The position numbers were made by a program, and so were the translations under genes. The notes below the pieces were generated by a model. That model was given only the letters and a program-made list of their open reading frames with translations. It searched no databases and was not told the origin of the DNA. Shown piece after piece: positions 54,461 to 64,000 of a stretch of DNA of 64,000 bases. Each line of letters opens with the position of its first letter. Within the stretch, counting starts at the first letter, position 1. Source of the stretch: Neoarius graeffei (Eukaryota; Chordata; Actinopteri; Siluriformes; Ariidae); assembly GCF_027579695.1 (NCBI RefSeq), contig NC_083572.1, positions 12,186,915-12,250,914 on the forward strand, written 5' to 3'.

Positions 54461-54639
54461 GAGAGAGAGAGAGTTAACCTAACCTGCCCTGCATGTCTTT
54501 GGACCGTGGGGGAAACCGGAGTGGACACGGGGCTCGAACTTGCTGTGAAGCGACTCATAATGAGTCAACAGCACGTTCAATTTCGTTGTACCTTTGGAAA
54601 AGTCGGGTATTTTGTCCACCTCTGTATGTCAGTTCATTC

Positions 54640-55475
54640 TCCTGGAGCCCGGGTTCTGTTTCTTTGATGTTGTGATTTCGGTCCGGACACGCCCCTGTCC
54701 CCTTTGCGTGTGTGTGTGGAGGAGGAGGAGGAGGAGGAGCCGTGGGCTCGTGCGATGCCCCCTCCCCTTCCTCTGTATTCTTTTCAAGAGAGAATGAAAA
54801 TACCGGAGCGCGAGCCGGGGGGAGCTCTTGGTGGTGCTGCGCGAGCGGAAAGGCGTCATTTTTGCCCAAATACGAGTCACGCGAAGAGCGGCGCGAGCAC
54901 GCGCTCAGCGAGAGGAAAGGGGCGGCGCTGTGAACTCAAGACGTCAAAATACATCATAAAATAAAAACAACAAATATATATATATATATATCTATAATAT
55001 ATATATATAGAGAGAGAGAGCATGATTTGAAAGGCACGAGCGTCGGTTTGCTGTTCTACTCAGTCCGCATCATCATCATCATCATCAGCGTCGGGATGGC
55101 TGCGTCTTCGTCGGTGATCTTCTGCACGAGGCGTCGCCAGGGCTGCGGGGTCGGTGCGCGGTCGCGCGCGGGTGTCGTGTTCACGCGCGGCTGTCAGTGA
55201 AGCGCCTCCCCACGCTGCAGCAGGTTCGCTCACTCGCTCGCGCTTCCCCCTGCTGAGGATCCGGAGGCAGGCCGCCATCCCGAATATATATCTCTCTCTC
55301 TCTCTCTGTCTCTCTCTCTATCTGTCTCTCTCTCTCTGTGTCTGTCTGTCTTTGACCGGAAAGAAAGCATGCATGCAATAGTGTCCTGATCACTAAAAGT
55401 GCACGAGACAAAACCAAAAAACCGGATCTCCTTCGCTTTTTGGTTTGCACTCAATCTCTGGAGACCGGGCGATGG
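54640..55475 (+). promoter_or_regulatory. CpG-rich block: candidate promoter and first exon of the next gene
   Basis: CpGs are dense from about 54770 to 55280 compared with the rest of the window, and the sequence is mostly not repeat. It contains (GGA)n 54718-54738, (AT)n/(AG)n 54972-55020, (ATC)n 55068-55088 and (CT)n 55290-55350. It ends in GGCGATGGGTAAGTG, an excellent splice donor (GTAAGT from 55476). A 32-codon frame begins ATGGCTGCGTCTTCG at 55096. Which ATG, if any, is used is unclear. The next + strand gene after TAB1 in mammals is MGAT3, whose first exons are non-coding; this is only a positional argument. Confidence 0.45.
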
Positions 55476-55476
55476 G

Positions 55477-55910
55477 TAAGTGTGATCCTCTTACTTACAC
55501 ACTCCTGTCATCACACACAGCTGTTTGTATGCAGTGTTGCTTTGATCTCAAGGCGCACGTGACGATCAACAATCCGTTACTTATTACTTCTAACACGTAT
55601 CCGAGCTGGGTCAGGTTCATCATCACTCTGACAGAGGTCAAAACACTACAATCCCAACAGATACATCCTGACATTGTCAGTGAAGATGTGTCTTTCCTGG
55701 TGCTTTCTACAAAGTTTTTTTTTTTTTACTTTAACTTGTAACCTTCATAACCGTATATCAGGGCTGGGGCTGATTTCTGTCTAGCCCAGGCTGTAGGTTC
55801 GTCCTGGCTGTTCGATGACAAGAAGAACTTATGCACGCTTCAAGCACAGTGAAATTCATCCTAACCCATCTGAAGCAGTGAACACACGCACACACTACAG
55901 CGCCCAGGGG
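55477..55910. other. Possible first intron of the next gene
   Basis: No gene or repeat recognised. Confidence 0.4.
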
Positions 55911-56414
55911 TAAAGGCCTCTGCATGCTCTTGCGACAAGGCTTTCGCAGATAGCTTTTCGCAGACAGTTGTAATTTATCGTTGAGCGGGGAGTAATAGGT
56001 GTGCGCGATGTTATTCACCGCCACAACGCAAGGAGGCGCGAAGTCGCTAGGAGTAGTTGGTGGGTGTGGTTAGTGGAGTGTTTATCCTCCGGTTACTTAT
56101 AATGACTAGAACTGGAGTCGTATAGATGTACGTACTTCCTCACTTCCTCGATCAACCGTTCTTCGTGCTGCTCCATCTTCGCTCGTGTTTTTAAAACACG
56201 AAAACAAAACAAACCGGGAAAGTAGGGAAGCGGAAGTGCGTGTACAGCGGATGTAGAGTGGACCAATCAGAGCCCTCTTGTCTGCGAGGCTTCTGCGGTG
56301 GTCATAATTTTTGGGAGGTGCGCGCAGAAAGGGGAGGGCTATGCAGACGCCATCTGCGACGCCATCTGCAACGCCATCTGCGAGGACTGGGTTGTCAGCA
56401 TAAATTGGCCTTTA
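55911..56414. mobile_element. MITE with TAAAGGCC ends
   Basis: TAAAGGCCTCTGCATGCT at the left and, as complement, TAAAGGCCAATTTATGCT at the right. Contains a short run of 12-bp units (GCCATCTGCRAC) at 56350-56388. Target duplication not clear because another MITE has landed at its right end. Confidence 0.5.
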
Positions 56415-56680
56415 GGCCTCGGTCACAACCGGCCGTACGTGCTCCTACGGCTGGTCTATGTGCAAGAAACACACGAAGGGCGCGCGTGTGACGTGCTGAT
56501 TTTCGAGCCGTAGACCGGCCGCAGAGGTTCTTTGTCATGTCAAACAAACTCTACGGGCGCTTACGTGTTTTTCAGGTTGCAAGACAAACTTACGGCCAAC
56601 GTGCGTCTTTCTCCATGAACAAAAAAAACGCAGCGATTTGGGAAACGCCAAAAAATCGTACGTCCGGTTGTGACCTAGGC
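56415..56680. mobile_element. 266-bp MITE
   Basis: GGCCTCGGTCACAACCGG and complement GCCTAGGTCACAACCGG, flanked by TTTA (56411-56414, 56681-56684); a 3-bp TTA duplication would fit Harbinger. Inserted in the last bases of the TAAAGGCC MITE. Confidence 0.65.
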
Positions 56681-56699
56681 TTTAGGTACCTTGCTCAAG

Positions 56700-56884
56700 G
56701 GCACCTCAGCCGAAGGCCGCCCCACATCAACCTAACTGCATGTCTTTGGATTGTGGGGGAAACCGGAGCACACCTACATGGCGAGAACATGCAAACTCCA
56801 CACAGAAAGGCCCTCGCCAGCCGCTGGGTTCAAACCCGGAACCTTCTTGCTGTGAGGCGACCGTGCTAACCACTACACCAGCTC
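56700..56884 (-). mobile_element. SINE, internally deleted
   Basis: Head part of the 13377 family (GCATGTCTTTGGATTGTGGGG to CCACTACACC) with a deletion near 56770 and without the tail. Confidence 0.75.
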
Positions 56885-56885
56885 G

Positions 56886-57575
56886 CTTTGCTAAGAGTGG
56901 TGAGTGAGAACGCATGTGTTGTAAACATGAACAAGGAAGCTATTTATCACGTGAAGCTAAAAGTAGACACACTGTCCAATCAACGCACCAAACACACAAG
57001 GAGATATCGGAACCGTAAGTGTGACTGACGCCAGTTCTATCTCAAATCTACGAACCCCAGCTGAAAAAACGTTAAGACAGATGTTTCTCCAACCTATTCT
57101 ATGTTAAATATAAAACCAGACTTGACGTGTAAAGTAATTATTGATCAAGTGTTTAAAGCATGCCCGGGCCTTTAGGCTACTTGAAGCTGACGGTTTTCTC
57201 GTGTGGGCTTTCTCGACTCCAGTCTCAGAGGCTCACTGCTTTGCATAGCTTCAAGGTCTCCGAACTCCCAACACATCTGATCTAGTTCATCAGCTCATTA
57301 TTAAGCACTTCGTGGGTTGGATGAGATGTAACTGCGAGGAGCTGTGTATCTTTCAAATTGTGCAGAGCCCTAGAGTGGAGATGAGAAAAGGTGTAGTCAT
57401 GGGATGGGACAGAACAAGGCTTGATTTCATCTTAACCAGACCACTTGGATCAGCACAGTCAGTGTTGCCTTTATGTCGGGATTGATGCAGGGGTTCCCAC
57501 TCTCCTACATGCCTGGTGCTTTATTATTTTTACCCATTAAACCCAAGTGCTCTTATGTAAAGGCAGCAGTAATCT
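56886..57575. other. Unassigned sequence
   Basis: No gene or repeat recognised. Confidence 0.5.
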
Positions 57576-57579
57576 TTAA

Positions 57580-59145
57580 ATGCATCCTCCAACGGATTTA
57601 CTCTTAAACTTATGCTAAGTAAAAGTATTTGTAGATTTCAACAGTCAAACGTTCATTTTCGGAGACCAAATAGTGCTCTGGAAAAAAATGAATTTTTATT
57701 AAAATACCAGATGGGCCTCCTGTGGAAGTGACGTATGTGACGACGTGGTGTGGTGGAAGCTTGGAGCAACTCGGCTGTTTATATCCTCTGCTTATATCGT
57801 GGTTTTGCTCAGAGAGTTCAAACGAATCATCTAATGAGACGCTTTCATCTCCCAACAAAGAACACTGGATAATCTTGTCTTCGAAGACAACTGTCTCTGT
57901 TTAGATTTCAACACTGACTGGTTCATTTGTTTGCACAGCAATATCTCTCTTAACGGTCAATTCACGTTCCTAGCACAAATGAAACTGAAACTACCATGAA
58001 ATAAAACTGTGGAAATTTCAAAATGAGTCAGTTTCATGCAAAACGTTCTGAGTAGTTCTCTTATCTGGAGCGTAGTCGACTGTACCTGAAGCTCCGTCTC
58101 TTGATCCGTCGGTATTTGTTCTTTAACGTCGGCGTTTGCTTTGTTACCCGTATTTTCTTCCAGTTTTCGCTGAAGAACCTACAATGCATTGGAATGCCAA
58201 TTACAATTCACCAGGTAAGACATAGATAATATACCAGGGATGGATCCAGACCGATGCGCGTTCAGAAACATATATGTGCACCACTTGGCATCGGTCATGG
58301 AGCGTTTGTTTACCGCTCGCTGGCTACACGGGCTATAGCCACGCTCAACCAACAGACCGGGCCGAGCCACGGTCACAACGGGTCGTGCCTGCCCTCTTCG
58401 GAAAGGGCTCAGTGTGCTGTACACCCCTGTGAAAATTCATCGCGATCTGGTAAAATTAGTGAAACTATTTCTGCAAATGTACATCTGTCAGATTCTTGGG
58501 CTGGATCCGTCCCTGTATGCTACAAAGAATCACGGTAGAACAAAGTCGAAACTAACCTCCCAGTGGTGTTGTCGTCTGTGTTGCCGCTCAACACTGCATC
58601 GGTGGACTTTTGAACGATGGGCAAATATTGTTAGCATGGCATCGTCTTTTCTTTCTTTTTATTCTGGAAGCTCCCATTAATCTTGCTTTTAATTCCATCG
58701 ATTCATCGAAAGAGAATGATTCAAAATGTTCGGAGCATAAATAGGGCATCGCAGGCAGATTGTTTTGAGGTCTTCCGATGGCATGAATCCGTTTCTTGCG
58801 ACTAGTCAGACGAGTCCGGCCAGGTAAACGGCAAAAAGATATTTTGGCATTTATATGCTGCGCAGTGAGGCATACTTTACTTATTTAAAAACCTATAAAT
58901 TCAGTAAAAATATTTGTAAAACTAGCAAAACCACGGTGTAAGCAGAGAATATAAACAGCCGAGTTACTCCAAGCTTCCACTAAGCCACGTCATCGCATAC
59001 GTCACTTCCGCGGGAGGCCCGTCTGGTATTTTAATAAAAATACATTTTTCTAGAACGCTATTTGGTCTCCGGAAATGAACGTTTGACTGTTGAAATCTAC
59101 AAATACTTAACACAAGTTTAAGAGTAAATCCGCTGGAGGATCCCT
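57580..59145. mobile_element. TTAA element with ~190-bp inverted arms
   Basis: Ends ATGCATCCTCCAACGGATTT and complement AGGGATCCTCCAGCGGATTT, flanked by TTAA (57576-57579, 59146-59149). Arms run to about 57795 and from 58920. The middle has no clear gene; a splice-donor-like CCAGGTAAGACA lies at 58210. Confidence 0.75.
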
Positions 59146-59149
59146 TTAA

Positions 59150-59837
59150 TAAATTGTGTCCACAGTGTCCTCTGAGATGACTCACAGTCTCAGATACTCC
59201 GTCTCTGACCTACTTTTTTGGACATGCTTCAGTATCTTGAAGATCTTGGTTCTGATTGGCCATCTTGAATCTGACTGCAGTCTTCAGATGTTTTCACACT
59301 CGGTTCCTTTCAGCCCTCAAAATGAACGCAGACCGATTAGTCAACAATCCCTCCAAATGAACTCCAGCCCATTTGAAACGAATCGAACTGAGATCACCTC
59401 AGGATGTGGGCTCAGTTCGATTCACTTCAAGTCCGCGTTGCTGTTCGCTTAACCTGTGGATTGTGAACACAAAGCGCTCCAGTTTCGCTTTGCCTTTGTG
59501 ATTGCATTTTAGTTCTCTAGGCTTGCCGTAGACAGATCGCATGCTGTTGCGATGGGACTCTTGAAAAAAACAAAAGGTAAAGGTCTCAGAGCTCTAGAGA
59601 AACTACAGTACAGTGTGAACAGAAAGAGAACGGAGTCCTCTTTCAAATTAACTCACAGTGTGAACGCAAAAAGATTTGAGTCCCTTTTCTGTTGGCCCAT
59701 ATTTCGGTCCACTTTAAGAGGACTGAGTTTGGTTTGTTTAAAAAGGACTATCTGTGAAAATCTGATTGTCAGACTTTTGAACGCAGTGAGCTTTTCAAGG
59801 CAAGATATAGTCACTAGATTGAAAATTCAATGCACCA
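59150..59837. other. Unassigned sequence
   Basis: No gene. Motifs such as CAGTGTGAAC and TGTGAACGCAAA near 59615 and 59660 hint at an old repeat. Confidence 0.4.
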
Positions 59838-59839
59838 TA

Positions 59840-61060
59840 CACTACCGTTCAAAAGTTTGGGGTCACTTTGAAATGTCCTTATTTTTGAAAGAAAAGCACT
59901 GTTCTTTTCAATGAAGATCACTTTAAACTAATCAGAAATCCACTCTATACATTGCTAATGTGGTAAATGACTATTCTAGCTGCAAATGTCTGGTTTTTGG
60001 TGCAATATCTCCATAGGTGTATAGAGGCCCATTTCCAGCAACTCTCACTCCAGTGTTCTAATGGTACAACGTGTTTGCTCATTGCCTCAGAAGGCTAATG
60101 GATGATTAGAAAACCCTTGTACAATCATGTTAGCACAGCTGAAAACAGTTTAGCTCTTTAGCCCATGTTTACATTAGACCGTATCAGCGGATCATCAGAT
60201 TAACGTTTTTAAAACGATTAGCGTGCACACAGCAACACCAATACACGATTTGCGTGCACATAGCAACGCCAATACACGGATACGCTCGGCTCCGCAGGCA
60301 TCCTGCGCTCCAAATCACTCCGCCCTGAACAGCGAGTGCCCTCTGGAGGGTGCGCACTCCGGCCCTGCGCAGCTCACACAGCGGGCGAGTGAAGTGCACA
60401 AGCCACGATTCGGGACTGAGCCGCTGTGTGTGTGATCCAAGCGCATATCACTTACTACTTGCAAGTGGAAGGATGGCAAGCCTAAAGACAATCATAACTA
60501 CACAATGGGCAGTATTTGCATCAGTATTTGCAGTATTTTCATACTTTTATACTCTTTAATGAAAGGTGATACAAGGCGGAAGTCCGCGCTGTTTTTCAGC
60601 AGTCGCGTCACATGACCAACGCCAGCGAATCAGGAAGGTGGATGTCACAGTGACGTTGTCCAATGAGACGCCAGCTAGAGCTCAGCACAGCGTATCCGCG
60701 TATTCTGAATGTTTACACAGCACCGGAGCTGACACGATCTGGATTGAATACGTGGACGCTGGCGGATTCCCGTTTCCAGGCGGTTTAATGTAAACGGACA
60801 GTGCATCCGCGAAGAAAACGAGACAGATACGGTCTAATGTAAACGTAGCCTTAGAGAAGCTATAAAACTGACTTTCCTTTGAGCAGATTGAGTTTCTGGA
60901 GCATCACATTTGTGGGGTCGATTAAATGCTCAAAATGGCCAGAAAAATGTCTTGACTATATTTTCTATTCATTTTACAACTTATGGTGGGAAATAAAAGT
61001 GTGACTTTTCATGGAAAACACAAAATTGTCTGGGTGACCCCAAACTTTTGAACGGTAGTG
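59840..61060. mobile_element. 528-bp Tc1-type MITE, copy 3, interrupted
   Basis: Ends CACTACCGTTCAAAAGTTTG on both sides, flanked by TA (59838-59839, 61061-61062). Subtracting the 690-bp insertion and its 3-bp duplication leaves 528 bp, the same as copy 1. Confidence 0.9.
60161..60850. mobile_element. Harbinger-like MITE with TTA duplication
   Basis: Ends GCCCATGTTTACATTAGACC and complement GGCTACGTTTACATTAGACC, flanked by TTA (60158-60160, 60851-60853). The empty site CTCTTTAGAGAAGC is seen in copies 1 and 2 of the surrounding MITE, which confirms both ends. Subterminal (C)CGTATC motifs. No gene. Confidence 0.9.
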
Positions 61061-61115
61061 TATCTTTAAAAGTTACAAGATATCTTCGTTTGAAATAGTT
61101 ATAAGTGAGTAAACC

Positions 61116-61312
61116 AGGAAAGCCATGGCCTAATGGTGAGATAAGCAGCTTTGGGACCAAAAGGTCACTGGTTTGATTCCCTGGACCAGCAGGAATGGCT
61201 GAAGTACCCTTGAGCAAGGCAGTTGACCCCCAACTGCTCCTCAGGCTGCTCTAGGTATGTTGTACGTTGCTCTGGATAAGAGTGTCTGCTAAATGCCTGT
61301 GATGTAATGTAA
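61116..61312 (+). mobile_element. tRNA-derived SINE with UnaL2-like tail
   Basis: Head GCCATGGCCTAATGG (A box) and CTGGTTTGATTCCC (B box); 3' end CTCTGGATAAGAGTGTCTGC, TAAATGCC and then TGTAA-like repeats. The tail is the conserved 3' stem-loop of L2-type LINEs first known from eel (UnaL2/UnaSINE1), which the LINE protein recognises. Confidence 0.8.
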
Positions 61313-62920
61313 TGTAAACATGGTTGGCCAGTTGTAGAGTCAGTCAAACAATCTAATAACAAAACATTCCAGATTCTCTAGAGAAAGCTAGAATCTCTGA
61401 GAGCACTCAGAAATGACATATCCAGATGCCAAATTTGGACATGACAAGTCTGCAAGCTACGACAGCAACATAAATACTAAAGAGAGTTTTCAGAGCAGGT
61501 AACACCCCTCATCCACAATCCCTTTTGTTTGTGCGACATTTCCCTTCCTTACCATTTCACTGACATTGTACAAGCTGATAGGAATGCAAACCTGATAGGG
61601 ATGTCATTTTTTTCGTCCTTGAGGGCATTTCACCTCGTTTTACACCTCATTCAACTTGCCATCCAGTAGACAAAGCCTTTAAAGGTTGAATTTGGTGTGT
61701 CAGAATTCTAAAAATGTGAAGGTCTTGGGTCGTAGCCCAGTAGGACCAGAACTCTGACACCTTTGTCGGACAATATCGTTTGGCTCAAAATGGCCGCCCC
61801 AGATGGTGCCTGAGTTGCCAGTAAATGCTGAATAGAGATTACCATTTCAACTCTGAGGCTTCCTGCTCATGGTTTGGGCTTGAAACGCCATTGTGGCACA
61901 CAACATATGACGTACAACTCAATCTTTCTCTCTCTGATGTGGCATCTATGTCTAACAGGGCCTCTGGCAAAGTCTCTGCTTCTCCCACCTTCTCTTCTGT
62001 TTTTCCTGTTTCCCCTGAGGTATGTTCTATGAGAGTGACAGCTGCATGTAACGCAACCACACCTCTTTCTTAGAAAAAAAAGAAATGAGAGCAAAAGCAA
62101 ATATGGGAAGAGGTGAAAGGAGAGCCGTGAGAGCGTGCTCCCATGCTGTGTGAAATGAGACTGACTCCTCGTTAATTCTATCAGCAAGGGGTCTAATGCC
62201 TCAGAGATGATGGAGCTCGAAGCTGAACCTTAAACCTGACCAGTCAATCTCAAACACACACAACAAGTTCCAGGTTATATTCCTATTGAAGTGTTTCAGA
62301 ATCAGAGGACCTATGGAGAATTTCTTCCTATAATGTTGGTGTTAACTGATTCATTGCTGTCTCAAAGTCAAAACTGGCACGACTCTTATCGTTGAACGTC
62401 ATGCCATTTTTGTGGAACGTTTGCTTACAACATGATCCGATACCCTTTGATGAAATTTCAGTTTACGTACTAAGTATGTAAGGAAAAAAGAAAAACCCAA
62501 AATGTTACAGTTTTCCGTTCTGTACATAGCACCACTGAATTGTCCATTCTGCTTAGTCAGAAGGCGTTGATGAATTTTCTCGGACAGCAGCTGTGATCAG
62601 TAGTTGCAGCTGCAAGGCAAACCACAGATCCTGATACGTTATTGTTTCTGTAGTAACAGCTCATTCATAGGGCTGATGCTCACATAAATGGATTAAAAAC
62701 ATGGAGACGTTTTGCAGGACTTGACAATCTTCAGGGCAGAGGGTTTTGCCCTTACTTGTTTCTCAGTAACATAGCAAGCTGCATTTTTCAATTACCAATG
62801 TTCAGTTGGTAATTCAGTTGGATAATGTAATTGGAACATTCAGTTGGATCAATACAGTTGAATCTACAATTACCATCAGAGGAAACAAATGTGAGTCTGA
62901 GACTGTTTACACCTGCTACA
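61313..62920. other. Unassigned sequence
   Basis: No gene recognised. Short open frames at 61825-62190 show no motif I know. Confidence 0.45.
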
Positions 62921-62940
62921 GCAGGAATTAGAATCCCTCC

Positions 62941-63040
62941 TGTGCCAGGAGCTGGTCTTCCCAGGCAGTCTCTCATCCTAGTACTAACCAGGCCCTTAAG
63001 GCGCACTGGGTGGCGCCGATCTCCGCTTCGATAGCCCTCG
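62941..63040 (-). mobile_element. 5S rRNA-derived sequence (5S pseudogene or SINE3-like)
   Basis: The complement reads GGGCCTGGTTAGTACTAGGA followed by TGAGAGACTGCCTGGGAA, the 3' half of vertebrate 5S rRNA including the internal control region, with a few changes. The 5' half is only loosely recognisable (GGAGATCGG near 63020). Not a working 5S gene: the 3' stem sequence and T terminator are absent. Confidence 0.75.
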
Positions 63041-63068
63041 GCCTCTCGCCTAGTATACAGCTAGGGTT

Positions 63069-63095
63069 GGGGGGGGGGGGGGGGGGGGGGGGGGG
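63069..63095. repeat. Poly-G tract
   Basis: About 27 G residues next to the 5S-like sequence. Confidence 0.9.
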
Positions 63096-63096
63096 C

Positions 63097-63432
63097 TGGT
63101 CCTCGGGTAACCACGAGAGTTTTGACTCCCCACTCACATTTGTTTTGCAGCGTGCCTTGCCAGACGGCAGTGGGTACCATTTTTATGATGGTTTTGGTAT
63201 GACCGGACTGAGAGTAGAATGCGCAGCCTAAGAGATAACAGGAACTAACTTGTTTCATAGATGTTCCACAACATGAAATGTTGTGAAACCTTAAATGGAT
63301 TTTTTAATAAAAAAAGCGTGCCTTTTTTAAATAAAAATTGCAGTTGGTAAATTGCTGTTGTATAATAGGAATAAAATGCTACAGGACATGATATAGCACT
63401 ACCTTGGTGTTGATTATTTTCCTTAAAAATAG
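63097..63432. other. Unassigned sequence
   Basis: No gene recognised. Confidence 0.4.
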
Positions 63433-63442
63433 CATACCTTGT

Positions 63443-63813
63443 AGCACGGTGGTATAGTGGTTAGGCACTGTCGGCTTACAGCAAGAAAGTTCTGGGTTCG
63501 AGCCCAGTGGCCAACGGGGGCCTTTCTGTGTGGAGTTTGCATGTTCTCCCCGTGTCTGCGTGGGTTTCCTCTGGGTGCTCTGGTTTTGTTTACAGTCCAA
63601 AGACATGCAGGTTAGGTTAACTGGTGACTCTAAATTGACCGTAGGTGTGAATGTGAGTGTGAATGGTTGTTTGTCTCTATGTGTCAGCCCTGCAATGATC
63701 TGGCGACTTGTCCAGGGTGTACCCCACCTCTCGCCCATAGTCAGTTGGGATAGGCTCCAGCTCGCCTGCAACCCTGCACAGGATAAGCGGTTACGGATAA
63801 TGGATGGATGGAA
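63443..63813 (+). mobile_element. tRNA-headed SINE
   Basis: Family of 13377 with GGATGGATGG tail; 10-bp target duplication CATACCTTGT (63433-63442, 63814-63823). More diverged than the other full copies. Confidence 0.85.
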
Positions 63814-63978
63814 CATACCTTGTTGGATTTTTGTCCTTACGTAACATGCATGTGTTAACTCCAGAATATACAAGTATGAAAACAAAACCTAGGAAATCGA
63901 CCCGATTTTATTTAATTATCTAATTGTTTGAAGTAGTTTTATGCTGTGCTTACTTTATTTCGATGAAAAAAAAATGTC

Positions 63979-64000
63979 TCATCTCATTATCTCTAGCCGC
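63979..64000 (-). mobile_element. SINE start cut by the window edge
   Basis: CATCTCATTATCTCTAGCCG is the reversed tail of the same SINE family; it continues beyond the window. Confidence 0.75.

Noticed and set aside
48991..54624. One complete 5.6-kb hAT element
   Set aside because: The ends are plausible, but flanking octamers (CATGTATA and TATGTCAG) do not match, so I kept only the left part as supported.
54704..54964. Short coding ORF in the CpG-rich block
   Set aside because: Encodes mainly a poly-Glu/Gly run from a GGA microsatellite; no evidence for use.

Overview
This is vertebrate nuclear DNA from a ray-finned fish, and most of it is transposable elements. The evidence is spliced coding sequence with GT-AG introns, and a repeat content typical of teleosts: several Tc1/mariner families, hAT, TTAA-site (Kolobok-like) and Harbinger-like elements, tRNA-derived SINEs, a 5S-like sequence, a Ty3/gypsy remnant and two large minisatellites. 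I cannot name the species from the sequence alone.

The one host gene I recognise with confidence is tab1 (TAK1-binding protein 1), on the + strand. Its last four coding exons lie at 12198-12342, 14974-15181, 29212-29365 and 35123-35333. They join in frame into 238 codons covering the end of the pseudophosphatase (PP2C-like) domain, the linker with proline-directed Ser/Thr sites, and the C-terminal TAK1-binding motif. Earlier exons must lie upstream of the window. The 3'UTR probably runs to a poly(A) signal near 39692 or 40366 and is split by a 3 kb transposon carrying an 82-bp minisatellite. A CpG-rich block at 54640-55475 ends in a good splice donor and may be the promoter and first exon of the next gene. 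mgat3 follows tab1 in mammals, so it is a guess from synteny only.

Layout. 1-8 kb: a Tc1-like element split by a 6.2 kb hAT element (8-bp target duplication), which is itself full of further insertions, including a tandem triplication of a THAP zinc-finger exon. 8-12 kb: foldback elements and a chimeric LINE insertion. 12-29 kb: tab1 exons separated by MITEs, SINEs and four Tc1-type copies, one old copy holding both a second Tc1 and a hAT that carries an inverted-LTR palindrome. 29-35 kb: a 3.8 kb TTAA element containing a THAP-encoding element with a second, opposite-strand conserved ORF, then a second Kolobok-like copy. 36-40 kb: tab1 3'UTR with the 82-bp array. 40-50 kb: hAT/BED-finger repeats in inverted and direct copies around a broken Tc1 and a 3.2 kb, ~36-bp minisatellite in which nearly every unit holds AATAAA. 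50-54 kb: a deleted gypsy element flanked by TATGG duplications. 54-64 kb: the CpG-rich block, then MITEs and SINEs.

Nothing here is organised as an operon or working multi-gene system. The main biological content is the 3' half of tab1 and an unusually readable record of nested insertions, many datable relative to each other by intact target-site duplications. Element boundaries and duplications were read by eye; no alignment or database search was run.
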